Part shown: positions 1 through 5,889 of the stretch, piece by piece
How the letters are laid out: each line of letters starts with the position of its first letter
Numbering within the stretch: position 1 is the stretch's first letter
NCBI GenBank assembly: GCA_946222435.1
Contig: CAMIOJ010000038.1
Span: forward strand, 1-11,663
Reading direction: 5' to 3'
Length of the DNA stretch: 11,663 bases
Source of the DNA: an uncultured Micrococcus sp.
GTDB taxonomy: Bacteria; Actinomycetota; Actinomycetes; Actinomycetales; Micrococcaceae
Notes under the pieces: generated by a model
Databases searched by the model: none
Seen by the model: only the letters and a program-made list of their open reading frames with translations
Told to the model about the DNA's origin: nothing
Position numbers and translations under genes: made by a program

Positions 1-994
1 GCTTGGAGGCGACGAGCTGCAGGAAGAGCATCTGGCCGTCGCTGATGGCCGGGGTGCCGCCCGGGAAGCGGTTCGTGGCGCCGCCGGCGGCGATCTCCTT
101 CTCCACCGCGGCCCTGGAGGCCTTCCAGTCGCCGCCGTAGGGCGGGTTGGACAGGACGTAGTCGAAGCGCTCGGTCAGGTGCGCGTCGTTCTTGAGGGTG
201 TCCCCGCGGGCGATGCCGTCCGCGCCCTGCCCCTTGCCCAACAGCTCGGACTTGCAGATGGCATAGGACTGGTCATTGAGCTCCTGCCCGAAGAGGCGGA
301 CCTCCGCGTCCGAGTTCATCTTCCGCAGCCGCTCGTCCAACAGGGACAGCATGCCGCCGGTGCCGGCCGTGGGGTCATAGACGGTGCGGACCGGGTAGCC
401 GGTGAGGACGTCGTCGTCGTTGGCGGTGAGCAGATCCACCAGGAGCTTCACCGCGTCACGCGGGGTGAAGTGCTCGCCCGCCGTCTCGTTAGAGGCGGCG
501 GCGAAGCGGCGGATCAGGTCCTCGAAGAGGGTGCCCATGTCCGCGTTCGAGACCTTCTCCGGGGACAGGTCGATGGAGGCGAACTGCTGCAGGACCAGGA
601 AGAGACGGTCATGCTCGTCCAGCTTGGCGACGGTCTTGTCGAACTCGTAGTAGGTGAACAGGTCCGCCACGTTCTGGGAGAAGCCGTCCACGTAGGCGAG
701 CAGGTTGGTGCGGAGCAGGTCCGGCTCCTGCAGGATGCGCTCCAGGGTAAAGGGGCTGAGGTTGTAGAAGGTCAGGCCCGTGCGGGACTCCACGAGGTTG
801 TCCAGGACGAAGTCCGGGTGGTCCTTCCCGGCGAGCTCCGCGAAGAACTCACGGTGTGGGGCCATGACCGCCTCCATGCGGCGCAGGATGGTCATGGGCA
901 GGACGAGCGTGCCGTACTGGTTCGGCTTGAACACACCCCGCAGCTGGTCCGCGATCCCCCAGACGAAGTTCGAGAGGTTCTGAGGAGAGGGCAT
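1..994 (-). CDS. hsdM: Type I restriction-modification DNA methyltransferase subunit HsdM (3' end missing)
   Basis: The modification subunit of a type I restriction-modification system transfers a methyl group from S-adenosylmethionine to adenine N6 in a target chosen by HsdS. The frame runs from ATG at 994 to the left edge, giving the first 331 residues; the family is usually about 500, so roughly a third is outside the window. Residues 1-145 are the helical N-terminal domain. The conserved GEHFTPRD is at 173-180, SAM-binding motif I (DPTAGTGGM) at 207-215 and the catalytic NPPYG of N6-adenine methylases at 283-287. The visible end (DGQMLFLQLVASK) is also typical of HsdM. Upstream of the ATG only a weak AAAGG is seen. 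hsdS and hsdR are presumably beyond the left edge. It is divergent from hipBA, as expected in a defence island. The family call is firm; whether a full restriction system is present cannot be seen. Confidence 0.95.
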   Translation of the reverse strand, partial: MPSPQNLSNFVWGIADQLRGVFKPNQYGTLVLPMTILRRMEAVMAPHREFFAELAGKDHPDFVLDNLVESRTGLTFYNLSPFTLERILQEPDLLRTNLLAYVDGFSQNVADLFTYYEFDKTVAKLDEHDRLFLVLQQFASIDLSPEKVSNADMGTLFEDLIRRFAAASNETAGEHFTPRDAVKLLVDLLTANDDDVLTGYPVRTVYDPTAGTGGMLSLLDERLRKMNSDAEVRLFGQELNDQSYAICKSELLGKGQGADGIARGDTLKNDAHLTERFDYVLSNPPYGGDWKASRAAVEKEIAAGGATNRFPGGTPAISDGQMLFLQLVASK

Positions 995-1061
995 GGAGCG
1001 AGGCCTTTCGGAGCACGGCGGTGTGGTCTATTCCGGCCATTCTTGCACCGAAAGAGGTGAA

Positions 1062-1130
1062 CCCCGACGTCTTAGACTGCGCCGTTTCCGGTGCCTGCGA
1101 TGCTCTGCGGCGCAGTCTAAGACGTCGGGG
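1062..1130. repeat. Perfect 23-bp inverted repeat with 23-nt spacer
   Basis: The left arm at 1062-1084 starts CCCCGACGTCTTAGACTG. It is the exact reverse complement of the right arm at 1108-1130, which ends CAGTCTAAGACGTCGGGG. The spacer at 1085-1107 is 23 nt. All 23 positions pair and the match stops abruptly at both ends. As RNA it would form a very stable hairpin, but it sits upstream of both neighbouring genes, where a terminator is not obviously needed. It could insulate the divergent units, be a binding site, or be a remnant of a small mobile element. The sequence cannot decide between these. Confidence 0.9.
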
Positions 1131-1143
1131 GCGCAGCACGGTA

Positions 1144-1163
1144 TTCCGAAGAATTGTTCGGAA
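1144..1163. promoter_or_regulatory. Putative HipB operator O1 (distal)
   Basis: This is a perfect palindrome, TTCCGAA-N6-TTCGGAA, 20 bp long, and the best of three matching sites upstream of hipB. HipB-type repressors bind short inverted repeats in their own promoters, so autoregulatory operators are the natural reading. It begins exactly 61 bp before O2. Assignment to HipB is inferred from position and repetition. Confidence 0.7.
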
Positions 1164-1204
1164 CGCCGTCCGCGAGGAGCGCAGTGAGGGCATAGCAGCA
1201 CGAG

Positions 1205-1224
1205 TTCCGAGATTTTCTTCGGAT
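1205..1224. promoter_or_regulatory. Putative HipB operator O2 (middle)
   Basis: TTCCGAG-N6-TTCGGAT is the middle and weakest copy; the TCCGA/TCGGA core arms pair. It starts 61 bp after O1 and 61 bp before O3. The N6 centre (ATTTTC) is A/T-rich, as in the other copies, which suits a bendable operator centre. Confidence 0.65.
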
Positions 1225-1265
1225 TTACCGTCCGCAACCCCTCTACAGCCGGCACCCCCTAGCGT

Positions 1266-1285
1266 TTCCGAAGATTCCTTCGGAT
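1266..1285. promoter_or_regulatory. Putative HipB operator O3 (promoter-proximal)
   Basis: TTCCGAA-N6-TTCGGAT has perfect 6-bp core arms (TCCGAA/TTCGGA). It ends 17 bp before the proposed hipB -10 element, so it covers where the -35 region would be. A repressor bound here would block RNA polymerase, which supports the autoregulation reading. Confidence 0.7.
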
Positions 1286-1302
1286 CTCTCGGTCTCTTCT
1301 GC

Positions 1303-1308
1303 CACTAT
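1303..1308 (+). promoter_or_regulatory. Candidate -10 element of hipBA, suggesting a leaderless transcript
   Basis: CACTAT ends 6 nt before the hipB ATG at 1315. This is the spacing at which transcription would begin at or next to the start codon, giving a leaderless mRNA, which is common in actinobacteria. The only Shine-Dalgarno-like run, GGAGA at 1309-1313, is too close to the ATG to work well. The -35 position overlaps operator O3. Confidence 0.45.
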
Positions 1309-1314
1309 GGAGAC

Positions 1315-1542
1315 ATGCCCACGACCCGTGCAGTCTCCTCCGATGCGGCACTGACGAAGATCAGCGACCGTGTCCGAGCCATGCGCAAGGAACTCCACCT
1401 CACCCAGCAGCAGCTCGCTGACCTGGCAGGGGTCTCAGATGCGACCGTCCGTCAGATCGAGCGCGGCACCGGCAAGAGCACGCTGACGTCGGTGCTATCC
1501 GTCATGGAAGTTCTCGGACTGGAACTTGAGGTGACCGGATGA
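1315..1542 (+). CDS. hipB: HipB-type antitoxin, Xre-family HTH repressor
   Basis: A 75-aa DNA-binding antitoxin predicted to neutralise the HipA kinase downstream and repress the operon. A classic Xre helix-turn-helix spans about residues 16-70, with the core LTQQQLADLAGVSDATVRQI at 29-48. The short tail LELEVTG resembles the C-terminal beta strand through which HipB proteins dimerise. I chose ATG 1315: the open frame extends upstream to a GTG at 1021, but that stretch crosses the inverted repeat and all three palindromes and has no family similarity. The stop overlaps the hipA start in ATGA, indicating translational coupling. The three palindromes upstream are its likely operators. The HTH call is firm; the HipB assignment rests on the adjacent hipA. 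Confidence 0.9.
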   Translation: MPTTRAVSSDAALTKISDRVRAMRKELHLTQQQLADLAGVSDATVRQIERGTGKSTLTSVLSVMEVLGLELEVTG

Positions 1543-2726
1543 CGACCTCCGGCCTTGACGGGCTCAAACGGGTCACCGACGCGGACGTCTACAAGGCCGG
1601 AGTCCGTGCGGGCACCCTGACGCGCGACGAACGAGGCCTGATCACCTTCCGCTACCTCGAGGGGTACAGCGGCGCACCGGTGGCTTCTACCCTGCCCATT
1701 CGACCCGAGCCTGTGACAGCCCCCGGCGGCGGCCTGCCCCCATTCTTCTCAGGACTGCTCCCCGAGGGGCACCGCCTGACCGTCCTGCGCAGGGCAACCA
1801 AAACCTCTGCCGACGACGAGCTCACCCTCCTCCTCGCCGTCGGCACCGACGTGCCCGGTGATGTGCAGATCGCACCCCGCGGAGCGCAACTCGCCGAAGA
1901 GAGCCCGCTCGCCACAGACGACCCAGGGTCCCTGGACTTCACGACTCTTGCCGATCTGCCCGACCGTCACGCCCTGCCGGGAGTTCAGGCGAAGGCGTCC
2001 GCATCCATGGTCAACGTGCCCGTGCACCTCCGTGGACGCAGTGCCCTGCTGAAACTGGACCCGCCGAACCATCCGCATCTGGTGGCCAACGAGGCACTGC
2101 ATCTGCGCCACGCCACGGCACTCAGCATCCCCGTCTCCGGGTACTCGGTGGTGCGGGATCGCAATGGCCTCGAGGGGCTGCTCGTCGCCCGCTTCGATCG
2201 TCCACCGAGCAGCACCGGCGTCCCCGCCCGCCTCGCGCTGGAGGACGCGGGCCAGGCCCTCGGCATCTACCCCGCGCACAAGTACAACGTCACCACAGAG
2301 GACGTCATCAATGTCCTGGCCGGACTCACTCCGCACCGCCCCACCGCAGCGCGAAACCTCTACCTCCAATTCCTCTACGCGTGGCTGACCGGCAACGGCG
2401 ACCTCCATGCGAAGAACGTGTCCGTCCTGCAGGGCGCGACCGGACGCTGGGACATCGCACCGGTCTATGACGTGCCCTGCACGGTGCTGTACCGGGACAT
2501 GTCCATGGCCCTGTCCGTCGACGGCCGGACAAAGAACCTGAGACGCCGGCACTGGGAGGCACTGGCCAACAGCATCGGGCTACCGATGAAGGCGGCTCGG
2601 GCGGCCATGACCGGCGCATTGAATGCCGCCGCGCGGATCGATCTCTCGACGTTGCCCTTCTCCGGGTCGCCGCTGCACGGCGCACAGCGGGAGCTCCGTC
2701 ACCGCCGATCTGAACTGGAGGCCTGA
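1539..2726 (+). CDS. hipA: HipA-family serine/threonine kinase toxin
   Basis: A 395-aa cytoplasmic kinase of the HipA family. The E. coli member phosphorylates glutamyl-tRNA synthetase and induces growth arrest; the target here is unknown. The N-terminal subdomain includes LPEGHRLTVLRR at 74-85. The Gly-rich loop is LPGVQAKAS at 146-154 with K152, and LLKLDPP with the likely ATP-binding K172 is at 170-176. The catalytic loop NGDLHAKN at 286-293 (D288) and the metal-binding DVP at 311-313 (D311) complete a full kinase core. E. coli HipA carries its autophosphorylated Ser150 seven residues before the loop lysine; the aligned residue here is A145. At 395 aa it is somewhat shorter than E. coli HipA (about 440). 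The start overlaps the hipB stop by 4 bp. The kinase looks intact; the family call is firm. Confidence 0.95.
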   Translation: MTTSGLDGLKRVTDADVYKAGVRAGTLTRDERGLITFRYLEGYSGAPVASTLPIRPEPVTAPGGGLPPFFSGLLPEGHRLTVLRRATKTSADDELTLLLAVGTDVPGDVQIAPRGAQLAEESPLATDDPGSLDFTTLADLPDRHALPGVQAKASASMVNVPVHLRGRSALLKLDPPNHPHLVANEALHLRHATALSIPVSGYSVVRDRNGLEGLLVARFDRPPSSTGVPARLALEDAGQALGIYPAHKYNVTTEDVINVLAGLTPHRPTAARNLYLQFLYAWLTGNGDLHAKNVSVLQGATGRWDIAPVYDVPCTVLYRDMSMALSVDGRTKNLRRRHWEALANSIGLPMKAARAAMTGALNAAARIDLSTLPFSGSPLHGAQRELRHRRSELEA

Positions 2727-2729
2727 GCG

Positions 2730-3536
2730 TTGAACGCAGCGGACACCGCCCGCATCCGCGTCTCCACCGCCGACGGCGTCGCCACCCTCACCCTGGACAA
2801 CCGCGCCCAACGGAACGCACTCACCCCGGAGATGTGCCGTGAACTGATCCACGCGTGCGAGGTGATCGGACAGGACAAGGAGGCGGCCGTCGTCGTGGTG
2901 CGGGGCGCCGGAGGCGACTTCTCTGCGGGGGTGGCGATCGACCGGATGGACGAGCTGCTCTTCACCACCGAGGACGGCACCCTGCCCGCCCCGGGCGACG
3001 AGCTGTTCAGCCGGGCCGACGCGGCACTGCGTTCACTCCCCCAGCCGGTCGTCTCGGTGGTGGAGGGCGTGTGCATGGGCGGCGGCTGGCAGCTCGCGGC
3101 CACGGCGGACTACGTGCTCGCCACGGACACCGCACGCATCGCCATCACACCCGGCAAGCTCGGCGTCCTCTACCCGCGCCCGGGCCTGGAGCGGCTTGTG
3201 GAACGCGTGGGCACGCTGCGCGCCAAGCGACTGCTCCTCACCGGCGAGGAGGTCTCCCCTGCAGTCGCAGAGGACTGGGGGCTGGTCAGCGAGGTAGTCG
3301 GGGCTACGGACCTCGAGGAGCGCCTCGCCGGCCTCCTCGAGACCCTTGGGTCCCGCTCCGCCTACTCGGCCGAGCACCACCTGGCACTGATCGACGCGTT
3401 CGCCGCCGGCTCGCCCGACTACACCGAAGCCTGGGTACAGGCGTGGTCCGGCACCCCGACCTCCGGTGACCTCGCCGAGGGCCGGGCCGCCTTCGCCCAG
3501 AAGCGGCGACCGCGCTTCACCTGGCGCCGGGGCTGA
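2730..3536 (+). CDS. Enoyl-CoA hydratase/isomerase (crotonase) family protein, probably not a hydratase
   Basis: A 268-aa crotonase-fold protein. The start is TTG at 2730, with GGAG at 2717-2720 giving good spacing and homology beginning at about residue 8. Visible family features are LTLDNRAQRNALT (20-32), the first oxyanion-hole loop GGDFSAGVAIDRM (61-73), the second loop VCMGGGWQLAATAD (114-127) and the helix following KLGVLYPRPGLERLV (143-157). Crotonase hydratases use two glutamates, one in GGG-x-E-L-A and one in P-E just before the LG strand. Here these positions are Q121 and G142, so hydration of enoyl-CoA is unlikely. Isomerase, thioesterase/hydrolase or other CoA-ester chemistry remains possible. 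It begins 3 bp after the hipA stop and is probably co-transcribed, an unusual partner for a toxin-antitoxin pair. It may simply be a passenger gene using the hip promoter. Confidence 0.88.
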   Translation: MNAADTARIRVSTADGVATLTLDNRAQRNALTPEMCRELIHACEVIGQDKEAAVVVVRGAGGDFSAGVAIDRMDELLFTTEDGTLPAPGDELFSRADAALRSLPQPVVSVVEGVCMGGGWQLAATADYVLATDTARIAITPGKLGVLYPRPGLERLVERVGTLRAKRLLLTGEEVSPAVAEDWGLVSEVVGATDLEERLAGLLETLGSRSAYSAEHHLALIDAFAAGSPDYTEAWVQAWSGTPTSGDLAEGRAAFAQKRRPRFTWRRG

Positions 3537-3553
3537 ACCGCCACCGCCCCGGC
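3526..3553. terminator. Candidate shared terminator hairpin between convergent genes
   Basis: GCCGGGGC at 3526-3533 and GCCCCGGC at 3546-3553 are perfect 8-bp arms around a 12-nt loop. The loop contains the stop codon of the crotonase gene, and the hairpin abuts the stop codon of the convergent gene. No U-tract follows on either strand. A bidirectional terminator is the simplest reading, given only 17 bp between the two coding regions. Confidence 0.45.
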
Positions 3554-4009
3554 TCAGAGCGTCGCGTCTCCGTAGCAGTGCAGCGCAGACCCGTACCCGA
3601 GGGGCAGTCCGTGCCCCTGCGCCCAGGAGGTCAGCACCTCGATCAGCTGTGCACGGTTCAGCAGCTGCTCCTCGGCGGCGCAGGTGTCCGGGGCGTTGCC
3701 GGCCTCCTCGGCGTGGCTGCCCGCACCGATGCGCCAGTTGTAGGCACCCTCCGGGACCACCTTCGCGATCTCCAGCTGGAAGCGGCCCTCCCCCAGGTAG
3801 CACATCTGCGCGTAGCGGGTGACCGGATCGTCGTCCTCGAGCGTGAGCCCGTCGACCTCCTCGCCGAGCGCATGCACCAGGTCCGCGATCTGCCCCACGG
3901 ACTCGAGCCGGTGCCAGCCCTGCCCTGAGAACTGCCGCAGGTGCTGCCACCACAGCTCGGACGCCGGCTCCGGCATCTCCATCAGCTCCACGCCCTCACG
4001 CGGCGGCAT
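3554..4009 (-). CDS. Uncharacterised small acidic protein
   Basis: I do not recognise this gene with confidence. From ATG 4009 it encodes 151 residues, soluble and acidic, with no signal peptide or membrane segment. The start is chosen because GGAGGT lies 4-5 nt upstream of the ATG. An in-frame ATG at 4066 would add 19 residues but lacks a good ribosome binding site. The sequence has several Trp (ELWWQHLRQF near the N-terminus), a central YAQMCYLGEGRFQLEIAKVV stretch that looks like paired beta strands, and a C-terminal helix followed by GYGSALHCYGD. This alpha-beta layout loosely resembles immunity- or chaperone-like small actinobacterial proteins, but that is only an impression. It converges on the crotonase gene and is divergent from phoD, sharing a 217-bp promoter region with it. 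Codon use looks native. Confidence 0.7.
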   Translation of the reverse strand: MPPREGVELMEMPEPASELWWQHLRQFSGQGWHRLESVGQIADLVHALGEEVDGLTLEDDDPVTRYAQMCYLGEGRFQLEIAKVVPEGAYNWRIGAGSHAEEAGNAPDTCAAEEQLLNRAQLIEVLTSWAQGHGLPLGYGSALHCYGDATL

Positions 4010-4163
4010 GCCGACCTCCACGTCCCCTGCACGCACGCCGGTCTCCTGTCTTCCGTCGATCGCCATGGGGCAGACCCTACGGGCGGGACCGGACAGGACA
4101 AGCGATTCAACCCATCTGCCCCACACCCGGAGCACAGCGGATCTTCCCCGTCCCGCCATCCCC

Positions 4164-4213
4164 ACGAACCCACTGACTACCTGCGGGTAACCAGACGGCC
4201 ACCTGCGCGGACC
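4164..4213 (+). promoter_or_regulatory. PHO-box-like direct repeats upstream of phoD
   Basis: Units ending in ACC recur with an 11-bp period: ACGAACC (4164-4170), GACTACC (4175-4181), GGTAACC (4186-4192) and GGCCACC (4197-4203). A further ACC at 4211-4213 is 10 bp later. Streptomyces PhoP binds PHO boxes made of 11-nt direct repeats with a conserved GTTCACC; the two central units match 5 of 7 positions. The position 14 bp before a phosphatase start fits control by phosphate starvation. The binding protein is inferred. Confidence 0.5.
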
Positions 4214-4226
4214 ACACTCGCGGCCC

Positions 4227-5816
4227 ATGGACGTCTCGCATGCCTCCTCCACGCAGTCCCCGCTCGCCCTGCCCTCCCGGCGCACGGTCCTGACCACCGG
4301 CACCGTCGGCCTGGCCGCGGCCGCCCTGCTCAGCACCTCGGCCGGCACCGCCCAGGCCGCCACCGGGGTGAACCCGTTCAGCCTCGGCGTGGCCTCCGGA
4401 GACCCGTGGCCGGACGGCTTCGTGATCTGGACCCGCCTGGCCACGCAGCCGCTCAACGAGGACGGCCTGGGCGGCATGCCGGACCTGTCCTTCGCGGTGG
4501 AGTGGCAGGTGGCCACGGACCCGCAATTCTCGAAGATCGTGCGTGCCGGCACGGCCACCACGGACCGCTCCCGCGGCTACGCCGTGCACGTCACGCTCAC
4601 CGGGCTGCGACCGGGCACCGAGCACTGGTACCGCTTCCGCGCCCACGGCCACGTCTCCCGCACCGGCCGTGCGGTCACCGCCCCGCGCCCGGGCACGGAC
4701 CCCGGCCACCTGGCCTTCACCGTGGCCTCCTGCGCCAACTGGGAGCACGGCTACTTCACCGCCTACCGGCACATGGCCGCGGAGAAGCCGGACCTGATGG
4801 TCCACCTGGGCGACTACTACTACGAGATCATGCCGTACGGGTACCCGGTCTCCTCCGGTGTCCCCCGCGCCCACAGGAACGGGGAGTCCCGCACCCTCGC
4901 CCAGTACCGGGCCCGCATGGCCCAGTACAAGACGGACCCGGACCTGCAGGAGGCCCACGCCGCCGCGCCCTGGCTGGTCATCTGGGACGACCACGAGCTG
5001 GAGAACAACTGGGCGGACGAGACCCCGGAGATCTGGGACCCGGACTTCCTACGCCGACGGGCCGCCGCGTTCCGCGCCTACTACGAGAACATGCCGCTGC
5101 GCGCCTCCTCCGTGCCGCAGGGGATCGACATGCAGCTCTACCGCCGGATCCACTGGGGCGACCTGGCGACCTTCCACCTCCTGGACACCCGCCAGTACCG
5201 CTCAGACCAGGCGAACCTGGACCTGGTCAAGGTGGTGGACGAGGACGCCCGGGACCCGCGCCGCACCATCACCGGCGCCGAGCAGGAGCAGTGGCTGCGC
5301 GAGGGGTTCACCACCTCCACCGCACGCTGGGACTTCCTCACCCAACAGGTCCCGTTCGTGCAGTACGACCGCAGCTCCGGCCCCCTGCTGTGGGGAGACA
5401 TGGACACGTGGGACGGCTATGTCGCCTCGCGTGAGCGGGTGATCGACGCCTGGCGCACCGCGGGCGTCCGCAACCCCGTGGTGCTCACCGGGGACATCCA
5501 CGAGGCGTTCGCCTCGGACGTCAAGGCCGACTTCGACGACCTGTCCTCCGAGTCCGTGGGCGTGGAGCTGATCACCACGTCCATCACCTCCGGCGGCGAC
5601 GGCTCGGACTCCGCCACCGGCGCCCTCGCCTGGAACCCGCACATCAAGTTCAACAACGACCTGCGCGGCTACCTGCGCGTGGACGCCACCGCGGACCTGC
5701 TGGAGGCCCGGTTCCAGGTGGTGGACTACGTCAGCGAGGTGGGCGCCCCGGTGCGCACCCGCGCCGTGTACGGGGTGGAGGACGGCGCCCGGCGCCTGCA
5801 CACGATCCAGGGCTGA
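4227..5816 (+). CDS. phoD: Alkaline phosphatase D, Tat-exported
   Basis: A 529-aa secreted PhoD-family phosphomonoesterase/phosphodiesterase that releases phosphate outside the cell. A twin-arginine signal (SRRTVL at 17-22, hydrophobic core to about 39, TAQA cleavage site at 41-44) fits export of a folded metalloenzyme. The PhoD N-terminal domain begins at LGVASGDPWPDGFVIWTRLA (53-72). The metallophosphatase core has VASCANWEHGYF (166-177), HLGDYYYE with D196 and Y199 (193-200), WDDHELENNW (253-262) and a final GDIHEAF (422-428). These match the Fe/Ca-binding residues known for Bacillus PhoD. Length is normal for the family. No strong Shine-Dalgarno precedes ATG 4227. The PHO-box-like repeats just upstream suggest induction by phosphate limitation. 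It is divergent from the small gene on its left and convergent with the pheC-like gene. Confidence 0.95.
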   Translation: MDVSHASSTQSPLALPSRRTVLTTGTVGLAAAALLSTSAGTAQAATGVNPFSLGVASGDPWPDGFVIWTRLATQPLNEDGLGGMPDLSFAVEWQVATDPQFSKIVRAGTATTDRSRGYAVHVTLTGLRPGTEHWYRFRAHGHVSRTGRAVTAPRPGTDPGHLAFTVASCANWEHGYFTAYRHMAAEKPDLMVHLGDYYYEIMPYGYPVSSGVPRAHRNGESRTLAQYRARMAQYKTDPDLQEAHAAAPWLVIWDDHELENNWADETPEIWDPDFLRRRAAAFRAYYENMPLRASSVPQGIDMQLYRRIHWGDLATFHLLDTRQYRSDQANLDLVKVVDEDARDPRRTITGAEQEQWLREGFTTSTARWDFLTQQVPFVQYDRSSGPLLWGDMDTWDGYVASRERVIDAWRTAGVRNPVVLTGDIHEAFASDVKADFDDLSSESVGVELITTSITSGGDGSDSATGALAWNPHIKFNNDLRGYLRVDATADLLEARFQVVDYVSEVGAPVRTRAVYGVEDGARRLHTIQG

Positions 5817-5831
5817 GCGGCCCGCCGCATG

Positions 5832-5864
5832 ATGCCTGCGCTGGCCGCGGCGGCCGCAGTGCAT
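5832..5864. terminator. Candidate bidirectional terminator between phoD and the pheC-like gene
   Basis: ATGC-C-TGCG at 5832-5840 pairs with CGCA-GT-GCAT at 5855-5864, leaving a small internal mismatch and a GC-rich loop. It lies 15 bp after the phoD stop and 25 bp beyond the stop of the convergent gene, where transcription from both sides should end. There is no U-tract. Confidence 0.4.
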
Positions 5865-5889
5865 GAGCCCCGGGCCAAGACCTCCGTGC

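Larger units (their letters stand above)
995..1314. other. Divergent intergenic region between hsdM and hipB
   Basis: This 320-bp gap contains no convincing gene. Open frames run through it on both strands but lack ribosome binding sites and family similarity. It is visibly richer in A/T than the flanking genes, especially after 1141. It holds, in order, a long perfect inverted repeat (1062-1130), three evenly spaced palindromes (1144-1163, 1205-1224, 1266-1285) and a -10-like element just before hipB. The divergent promoters of hsdM and hipBA must both lie here; I could not assign a convincing hsdM promoter. Confidence 0.8.

Noticed and set aside
849..1193. Open frame on the minus strand overlapping the hsdM start
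   Set aside because: It shares hsdM sequence in another frame and crosses the inverted repeat; it has no recognisable domain.
1021..1314. N-terminal extension of hipB to an upstream GTG
   Set aside because: It would translate through the inverted repeat and all three palindromes, has no family similarity, and makes HipB more than twice its usual size.
4066..4123. Inverted repeat TGGGGCAGA / TCTGCCCCA with a 40-nt spacer
   Set aside because: Nine-bp arms this far apart in GC-rich DNA can arise by chance, and nothing ties them to a promoter.
3941..5434. Long plus-strand open frame inside the phoD region
   Set aside because: It is a GC-driven shadow of phoD in another frame, with low-complexity Pro/Arg/Gly composition.
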